A program made the translations under genes and the position numbers. From Rhodospirillaceae bacterium (lineage in GTDB: Bacteria; Pseudomonadota; Alphaproteobacteria; Puniceispirillales; Puniceispirillaceae): a stretch of DNA of 41,437 bases. The notes beneath the pieces are model-generated. The model saw only the letters and a list, made by a program, of their open reading frames with translations, did no database searches and was not told where the DNA came from. The DNA is taken from NCBI GenBank assembly GCA_011522725.1, contig WTIL01000032.1, forward strand, positions 1-41,437, in the 5' to 3' direction. Positions 35,297 to 41,437 of the stretch are shown one piece after another. Each line of letters opens with the position of its first letter. Positions within the stretch are counted from its first letter, which is position 1.

Positions 35297-36100
35297 ATGC
35301 ATATTCTGATCGTAGAAGATGATCCGGTCGTCGCAGATGTCCTCGGTATGACTCTCGAGGAGGCAGGACATTTTCAATCCACGGCGCACAATATTGAAAC
35401 TGCGCTTGCGGAACTGAAGCACAACACCATCGATGCTGTGCTTCTGGACATCAATCTTCCCGATGGCGACGGCACACGTCTCGCCAGGCTAATTCGCAAG
35501 AATCATATGCCTGTTCCCATTCTTGTCGTCTCTGGCAACGCCAGCACCGACGACAAGATTGCTGCGCTGGGCGCGGGTGCCGACGGTTACCTGACCAAGC
35601 CGTTCGACAGGTTCGAGCTTCTTGCCAATCTGGACGCCATTATCAGGCGCACCCACGGACACAGCTCCGCGTCGGTGTCTGCCGGCAACCTCGAGGTCGA
35701 CCTGAACCGCCATCTGGCGCTGGTCGAGGGCGAGTCGCTGCCGCTGACCGGCAAGGAGTTCCGCATCGTCGAATTCCTGGCGCTGCGCAAGGGATCAGTC
35801 CTCAGCAAGACCGCCTTCCTGAGCCATCTTTATGGCGGCATGGACGAGCCTGAGCCGAAGATCATCGACGTGTTCATCTGCAAGCTGCGGCGCAAGCTCG
35901 AGATTGCGGGCGCGCGTGGTGTCAGCATCGACACGGTCTGGGGACAGGGTTATATCCTGCGCGAGACGGAAGCCGTCGGCCGGACCCAGGCATCCCTGCC
36001 GAACTCGATCGACGATATCGAGATCGACGAGCCGGTCACAAAACCTGCGGCCAAGAAGCTCGGCTCGGCCGGACGCGGGCAGATGCCGGCCACGCTGTAA
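35297..36100 (+). CDS. ctrA: CtrA-type OmpR-family response regulator
   Basis: MHILIVEDDPVVADVLGMTLEEAGH, DAVLLDINLPDGDG, SVLSKTAFLSHLYGGMDEPEPKIIDVFICKLRRKLEIAGARG, WGQGYILRE. Confidence 0.88.
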   Translation: MHILIVEDDPVVADVLGMTLEEAGHFQSTAHNIETALAELKHNTIDAVLLDINLPDGDGTRLARLIRKNHMPVPILVVSGNASTDDKIAALGAGADGYLTKPFDRFELLANLDAIIRRTHGHSSASVSAGNLEVDLNRHLALVEGESLPLTGKEFRIVEFLALRKGSVLSKTAFLSHLYGGMDEPEPKIIDVFICKLRRKLEIAGARGVSIDTVWGQGYILRETEAVGRTQASLPNSIDDIEIDEPVTKPAAKKLGSAGRGQMPATL

Positions 36101-36129
36101 CAGCCCGCCGACAGACGGAATGACGGAAC

Positions 36130-36151
36130 GGGGGGCGCAAGCCCCCCTTTT
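36130..36151 (+). terminator. Rho-independent terminator downstream of ctrA
   Basis: GGGGGGCGCAAGCCCCCCTTTT. Confidence 0.85.
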
Positions 36152-36213
36152 CAATGGCCCGGAGATTGCCGCCGGGAAGAATAGCTGAATCTCGAACAAC
36201 TGGTTTGAAATCA

Positions 36214-36402
36214 ATGCTTTATTTCTCACTTGGCGATTTTGTGAGGCATCCGGGGAAACCCGAATGGGGCATCGGTCAGGTGCAGTCGATCGTCGGCATG
36301 AACGTCACGGTGAATTTTCCCCACGCTGGCAAGCAAATGATCAATTGTGCCATAGTGGAGCTTGAAAAGGTCGACCGCGCCAACGAAACACCGTCAGGCT
36401 GA
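36214..36402 (+). CDS. Small DUF3553-like protein
   Basis: MLYFSLGDFVRHPGKPEWGIGQVQSIVGMNVTVNFPHAGKQMINCAIVELEKVD. Confidence 0.7.
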   Translation: MLYFSLGDFVRHPGKPEWGIGQVQSIVGMNVTVNFPHAGKQMINCAIVELEKVDRANETPSG

Positions 36403-36512
36403 CACCTTTCGCGAACCAGTATCCTGCCCGATAACGTCCTGTTTGCGTCATGTGATGACGGTTCTGGCAGTGCCACCTGTTCGCCAAGACACGATATTGT
36501 TTCGCGCACGGG

Positions 36513-38303
36513 TTGGCCCGGCGGCGCGGACGGTTCCGCGTCAGGTCGGCCATCGCACTGTGGGGAGAGTGTCAAGTGGACGAAGCAGGCATTCCTGGCC
36601 AGCGGCAGCAGGGCTCGAAATCAAGTCGTGGAAAAGGCAATTACAAGCCGAAGGGCCGCCTTGTCGATCTGGCGGCTCGTGCCGAAATCGAGGAGCTGCT
36701 CGGCGCGGAGCCGCCACGCCGCGATCATCTGATCGAAAGCCTTCACATCATTCAGGACCACTACCACCATCTGTCGGCACGGCATCTCGCCGCCCTCGCC
36801 GACTGGATGCGCCTTCCCATGGCCGAAGTCTGGGAGGTTGCCAGCTTCTATGACCATTTCGACCTCGTCCGCGAAGGTGAAGCGGCGCCGGCCGCCTGCA
36901 CTGTCAGGGTCTGCACATCGCTGTCCTGCATGATGGCAGGTGGCGAGGAACTGCTTGAAAAACTTCAGGAATATGCATCGGACGATGTCAGGTTCGTTGC
37001 CGCACCCTGTATCGGCGCCTGTGACAAGGCGCCGGCCGCAGCCGTCGGCCACCAGCTTGTCGAGCATGCCGACCTCGAAACACTGTCGGGCGTGACCGAG
37101 GCCGGGCATGCCGAAATACCGCCGGCAGCACGCCAGTTTGACGACTATTGCGCCGATGGAGGCTATGCCGTGCTCCGCGAGCTGCTGGACGGCAGCCGCA
37201 GCGCCGATGATGTGCTGGCCACGCTTGATGACACCGCGCTGCGCGGCCTCGGCGGCGCCGGCTTCCCGACCGGGCGCAAATGGCGCATCGTCGGCGGCCA
37301 GCCCGGACCGCGGCTGATGGCCGTCAATGGTGACGAGGGCGAGCCCGGCACCTTCAAGGACCGGCTGTATCTCTCGACGGACCCGCATCGCATGATCGAG
37401 GGCATCCTGATCGCGGCGCATGTCGTCGATGTCGAGACCTGCTTCATCTATATGCGCGACGAATACCCCGAAATCATCGCCCTGCTTCGTCAGGAGCTGG
37501 ACAAGGTTCGCGCCGCCGGGCTTGCCGATCATGTAAAGATCGAGCTGCGCCGCGGGGCCGGCGCCTATATCTGCGGTGAAGAATCGGCGATGATCGAATC
37601 CATCGAGGGCAAGCGCGGCCTCCCCCGCCACCGTCCGCCTTATGTTGCCGAGGTCGGCATCTTCGGACGCCCGACACTGGTCAACAATGTCGAGACTCTG
37701 CACTGGATCCGCGACATCCTCACCCACGGTGCCGACTGGTTCAACGACCAGGGCCGGGACGGGCATCCGGGACCACGCAGCTATTCGGTATCCGGGCGGG
37801 TAAAGAATCCGGGCGTGATCATTGCGCCGGCCGGGTCTACCGTCAGCGACCTGATCGAACGGTGCGGCGGAATGGCCGACGGGCACAGTTTCAAGGGCTA
37901 TCTTCCGGGCGGCGCCTCAGGCGGCATCCTGCCGGCGTCCAAGGGAGATATCCCACTGGATTTCGGCGGAAAACTGGCCGAGGAAGGCTGCTTTGTCGGC
38001 TCGCATGCCGTTGTCGTGCTGTCGGACAAGGACAATATGTGGGACGCCGCCACCAACCTGATGAAATTCTTCGCGCATGAAAGCTGCGGCCAGTGCACGC
38101 CATGCCGCAACGGCACGGAAAAGGCGGTCAGCATGATGACCGCGGCCTCGCCCGACACCGACCTGCTCGGCGAGTTGTCCGTGGCGATGGCGGATGCCAG
38201 CATCTGCGGGCTTGGCCAGGCGGCCTCGAACCCGCTTGTCAGCGTGATGAAGCATTTTCCCGAAGACATCGGCGCTGGCGACAAAGCCGGGGGGCAGACA
38301 TGA
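36513..38303 (+). CDS. NAD-dependent formate dehydrogenase beta subunit (NuoE-NuoF-like fusion)
   Basis: NuoE-like VRVCTSLSCMMAGG...APCIGACDKAP; NuoF-like GLRGLGGAGFPTGRKW, GAGAYICGEESAMIESIEG, ESCGQCTPCRNGTEKA. Start may be downstream of 36513. Confidence 0.93.
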   Translation: MARRRGRFRVRSAIALWGECQVDEAGIPGQRQQGSKSSRGKGNYKPKGRLVDLAARAEIEELLGAEPPRRDHLIESLHIIQDHYHHLSARHLAALADWMRLPMAEVWEVASFYDHFDLVREGEAAPAACTVRVCTSLSCMMAGGEELLEKLQEYASDDVRFVAAPCIGACDKAPAAAVGHQLVEHADLETLSGVTEAGHAEIPPAARQFDDYCADGGYAVLRELLDGSRSADDVLATLDDTALRGLGGAGFPTGRKWRIVGGQPGPRLMAVNGDEGEPGTFKDRLYLSTDPHRMIEGILIAAHVVDVETCFIYMRDEYPEIIALLRQELDKVRAAGLADHVKIELRRGAGAYICGEESAMIESIEGKRGLPRHRPPYVAEVGIFGRPTLVNNVETLHWIRDILTHGADWFNDQGRDGHPGPRSYSVSGRVKNPGVIIAPAGSTVSDLIERCGGMADGHSFKGYLPGGASGGILPASKGDIPLDFGGKLAEEGCFVGSHAVVVLSDKDNMWDAATNLMKFFAHESCGQCTPCRNGTEKAVSMMTAASPDTDLLGELSVAMADASICGLGQAASNPLVSVMKHFPEDIGAGDKAGGQT

Positions 38304-41083
38304 GCGACACCAACAGCAAGGTCGGCAAGCCGGTCAGTTTCAGCCTTGATGGCAAGACCGTCGAGGCGCAGCCGGGCGAGACCATCTGGCAGGCCGCGGC
38401 CCGCCACGGCACCGACATCCCGCATCTGTGCTACCGCGACAGCGACGGCTACCGCGCCGACGGCAACTGCCGCGCCTGCATGGTCGAGATCGAGGGCGAG
38501 CGCGTGCTTGCCGCGAGCTGTATCCGCACCCCGACCGAGGGCATGGTGGTCCATAGCGAAAACCACCGCGCAAGAACCGCTCGCAAGATGGTGATGGAGC
38601 TTCTGGTCGCCGACCAGCCGTCACGTGATACGGCGCACGACCCTGATTCCGAACTTTGGCGCTATGCCGAGACGCAGGATGTGGACGCGGCACGCTTCCC
38701 GGCAAAGGCGTCCCCCGCCCCCGACAGCAGCCATCCGGCCATTGCCGTGAATATGGATGCCTGCATCCAGTGCAACCTGTGTGTCCGCGCCTGCCGCGAG
38801 GTTCAGGTGAATGACGTGATCGGCCTGGCCGGCCGCGGCGCCGACGCGCATATCGTCTTCGATTTCGGCGATGATATGGGCGCCTCGACCTGTGTCGGCT
38901 GCGGCGAATGCGTCCAGGCCTGCCCGACCGGCGCGCTGATGCCAAAGACCCTTCTAGATGACAGTCAGGCTCTTGCCATCACGCCGGACAGGCAGGTGGA
39001 TTCGGTCTGCCCCTATTGCGGTGTCGGCTGCCAGCTGACCTTTTCGGTCAAGGATGACAAGATTGTCTCCGTTTCCGGCCGCCAGGGCCCGGCCAACGCC
39101 GGCAGGCTCTGCGTGAAAGGCCGTTACGGCTTTGATTACATTGCCAATCCGGAACGGCTGACCAGCCCGCTGATCCGCCGCGAGGATGTGCCGAAATCTG
39201 CCTCCATGCCGTTCGATCCGGCCAACCCGCTGACCCATTTCCGCGAGGCAAGCTGGGAAGAGGCGCTGGACATGGCCGCCGGCAGGCTTGCCAGGGTCCG
39301 TGACGAGCACGGTCCGTCGGCAATGGCCGGATTCGGTTCGGCCAAGGGCACGAATGAAGAAGCCTATCTGGTGCAGAAGCTGGTGCGCACCGGGTTCGGC
39401 ACCAACAATGTCGACCATTGCACACGCCTGTGCCACGCCTCCTCCGTCGCCGCGCTGCTGGAAAATATCGGGTCGGGAGCGGTCACAGCCTCCTTCGCCG
39501 AATGCCGCAACGCCGAGGCCATCATCGTCATCGGCGCCAACCCGACAGTGAACCATCCGGTTGCCGCGACCTTTATCAAGAACGCGGCACAGCGCGGCGC
39601 ACGGCTCTATATTCTTGATCCGCGCGGCCAGCATCTGGACCGCTATGCCACTGAATCACTTCGTTTTTCTCCGGGAAGCGATGTGGCGATGCTGAATGCG
39701 ATGATCAATGTGATCATCACCGAAGAGCTGTATGACGCCGACTATGTGGCGAAGCAGACCGAGGGGTTCGAGGACCTGAAGGCCCGCACCGCCCACACCA
39801 CGCCGGAAGCCATGGCCCCGATCTGCGGCGTCGACGCGGATACGCTGCGCCGGGTCGCGCGCGGCTACGCCACCGCCGGCAGCGCGATGATCTTCTGGGG
39901 CATGGGCATCTCGCAGCACACGCACGGCACCGACAATTCCCGCTGCCTGATCTCGCTGGCGCTGCTGACCGGCAATGTCGGCCGCGCCGGCACCGGCCTG
40001 CACCCGCTCCGTGGGCAGAACAACGTCCAGGGGGCGTCCGACGCCGGCCTGATCCCGATGTTCTTCCCCGACTACAAGCCTGTCACCGATGCCGAGACAC
40101 GCGCGAAATACGAGGATTTCTGGGGCACAACCCTGGATCCGGAGCGCGGGTTGACGGTCGTCGAGATCACCGATGCCGCCTATGACGGCGACATCAAGGC
40201 CATGTACATCATGGGCGAGAACCCGGCGATGTCGGACCCGGACCAGGAACATGCGCGCACGGCGCTGGCCAATCTCGACATTCTGGTAGTGCAGGACATC
40301 TTCATGACCGAGACGGCGGCCTTTGCCGACGTGATCCTTCCGGCCTCCGCCTTCCCCGAGAAGGACGGCACCGTCACCAACACCGACCGCCGCGTGCAAA
40401 TGGGCCGCGCCGCCGTGCCGATGCCCGGCCAGGCGCAGCAGGACTGGTGGATCATTCAGGAACTTGCCAACCGCATGGGCCTGAACTGGACCTACAGCCA
40501 CCCGCGCGACGTCTTTGCCGAAATGCGGATGGTGATGCCCTCGCTGACCGGCATCAGCTGGCAGCGGCTGGATGATGAAGGCGCGGTGACCTATCCCTGC
40601 GCCGACGAGAACAGCGCCGGCCGCGAGGTGATCTTCGGCGACGGCTTCCCGACGGAAAGCGGCCGCGGCCGCATGACCCCGGCCGAGGTCCTGCCGCCCG
40701 ACGAGACGCCCGATGCCGAATATCCGATCGTGCTGACCACCGGCCGCCTGCTGGAACACTGGCACACAGGCTCTATGACCCGCCGCAGCTCGGTTCTGGA
40801 CGCCCTCGAGCCGGAGCCGGAAGTGCATATGGCGCCGGAGACGCTGCAGGGCCTGCAGGTCGAGCCCGGCACGCTCGTGCGGGTCGTCACCCGTCGCGGC
40901 GAGATCGAGCTGGCGGCGCGGATCGATCCGAAACTGCCAAGCGGGCTGATCTTTGTCCCCTTCTGCTTCTATGAAGCTCCGGCGAACTATCTGACCAACC
41001 CGGCGCTCGACCCCTATGGCAAGATCCCCGAGCTGAAATTCTCGGCCGCGCGGATCGAGGTGCCTGCCACCGCCGCCGAGTGA
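38300..41083 (+). CDS. Formate dehydrogenase alpha subunit (molybdopterin, Cys-type)
   Basis: N-terminal 2Fe-2S (CYRDSDGYRADGNCRAC), two 4Fe-4S clusters, VCPYCGVGCQLTF, active-site region DHCTRLCHASSVAALLENIGSG. ATGA overlap with the beta subunit. Confidence 0.95.
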   Translation: MSDTNSKVGKPVSFSLDGKTVEAQPGETIWQAAARHGTDIPHLCYRDSDGYRADGNCRACMVEIEGERVLAASCIRTPTEGMVVHSENHRARTARKMVMELLVADQPSRDTAHDPDSELWRYAETQDVDAARFPAKASPAPDSSHPAIAVNMDACIQCNLCVRACREVQVNDVIGLAGRGADAHIVFDFGDDMGASTCVGCGECVQACPTGALMPKTLLDDSQALAITPDRQVDSVCPYCGVGCQLTFSVKDDKIVSVSGRQGPANAGRLCVKGRYGFDYIANPERLTSPLIRREDVPKSASMPFDPANPLTHFREASWEEALDMAAGRLARVRDEHGPSAMAGFGSAKGTNEEAYLVQKLVRTGFGTNNVDHCTRLCHASSVAALLENIGSGAVTASFAECRNAEAIIVIGANPTVNHPVAATFIKNAAQRGARLYILDPRGQHLDRYATESLRFSPGSDVAMLNAMINVIITEELYDADYVAKQTEGFEDLKARTAHTTPEAMAPICGVDADTLRRVARGYATAGSAMIFWGMGISQHTHGTDNSRCLISLALLTGNVGRAGTGLHPLRGQNNVQGASDAGLIPMFFPDYKPVTDAETRAKYEDFWGTTLDPERGLTVVEITDAAYDGDIKAMYIMGENPAMSDPDQEHARTALANLDILVVQDIFMTETAAFADVILPASAFPEKDGTVTNTDRRVQMGRAAVPMPGQAQQDWWIIQELANRMGLNWTYSHPRDVFAEMRMVMPSLTGISWQRLDDEGAVTYPCADENSAGREVIFGDGFPTESGRGRMTPAEVLPPDETPDAEYPIVLTTGRLLEHWHTGSMTRRSSVLDALEPEPEVHMAPETLQGLQVEPGTLVRVVTRRGEIELAARIDPKLPSGLIFVPFCFYEAPANYLTNPALDPYGKIPELKFSAARIEVPATAAE

Positions 41084-41223
41084 AACCAGCCGATACCGCC
41101 GAGCCGGTGCTGGCCGGGCCGGCAAAGGGATTGCTGCACGATGTCACATGTCGGTGACCGGGCGTTCCCTTTCGCCGCGTGATCGTCTAGCTTTCAAAAA
41201 AAACAAGGTGCCAATCAACGAAC

Positions 41224-41437
41224 ATGACGTTTCAAGGTGACTACACCGCGCATTTTCGCGCGCAGCTGAACCGCCTGAAAACCGAGAACCGCTACCGGCA
41301 TTTCGTCGAGCTCGAGCGGATCGTCGGCCGGCACCCGGTCGCCCTGCGCCACCACAATGGCGCGGCGCAGGAGGTCACCGTCTGGTGTTCCAACGACTAT
41401 CTCGGCATGGGCCAGCATCCTGACGTGATCGCGGCGA
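41224..41437 (+). CDS. hemA: 5-aminolevulinate synthase, N-terminal part (truncated by window end)
   Basis: MTFQGDYTAHFRAQLNRLKTENRYRHFVELERIVGRHPVALRHHNGAAQEVTVWCSNDYLGMGQHPDVIAA. Confidence 0.9.
   Translation, partial: MTFQGDYTAHFRAQLNRLKTENRYRHFVELERIVGRHPVALRHHNGAAQEVTVWCSNDYLGMGQHPDVIAA

Noticed and set aside
39656-41125. 489-aa minus-strand ORF opposite formate dehydrogenase alpha
   Set aside because: Antisense shadow; no domain evidence.

Overview
This is a GC-rich chromosomal segment from an alphaproteobacterium, and most of it is conserved housekeeping DNA. Minus-strand genes at the left are tRNA-Val, hupB, lon, clpX, clpP, tig, tRNA-Leu and tRNA-His. Then come a fused indolepyruvate ferredoxin oxidoreductase, glnB-glnA, parE, a DEAD-box helicase, pepN, gcrA, an AroE-like gene, icd, alaS, recA, dksA, a ctrA-type regulator, formate dehydrogenase beta/alpha and a truncated 5-aminolevulinate synthase. 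I saw no CRISPR array, transposon, prophage or recognisable defence island. The least conventional part is a tightly packed minus-strand gene string at 22753-27979: LysM protein, Psd-like protein, CDP-alcohol phosphatidyltransferase, orphan CoxL-like molybdenum hydroxylase subunit and MsrB. Its Psd-like protein appears to lack the pyruvoyl-forming serine. Other observations worth a second look are a cluster of GANTC sites and TTAA elements upstream of ctrA, a CtrA without the usual C-terminal Ala-Ala, a trigger factor with a His-Asp repeat and a histone-H1-like Lys/Ala tail, an AroE paralog lacking the substrate-binding serines, and overlapping palindromes in the glnB leader. All family calls come from reading motifs; no database search was run.
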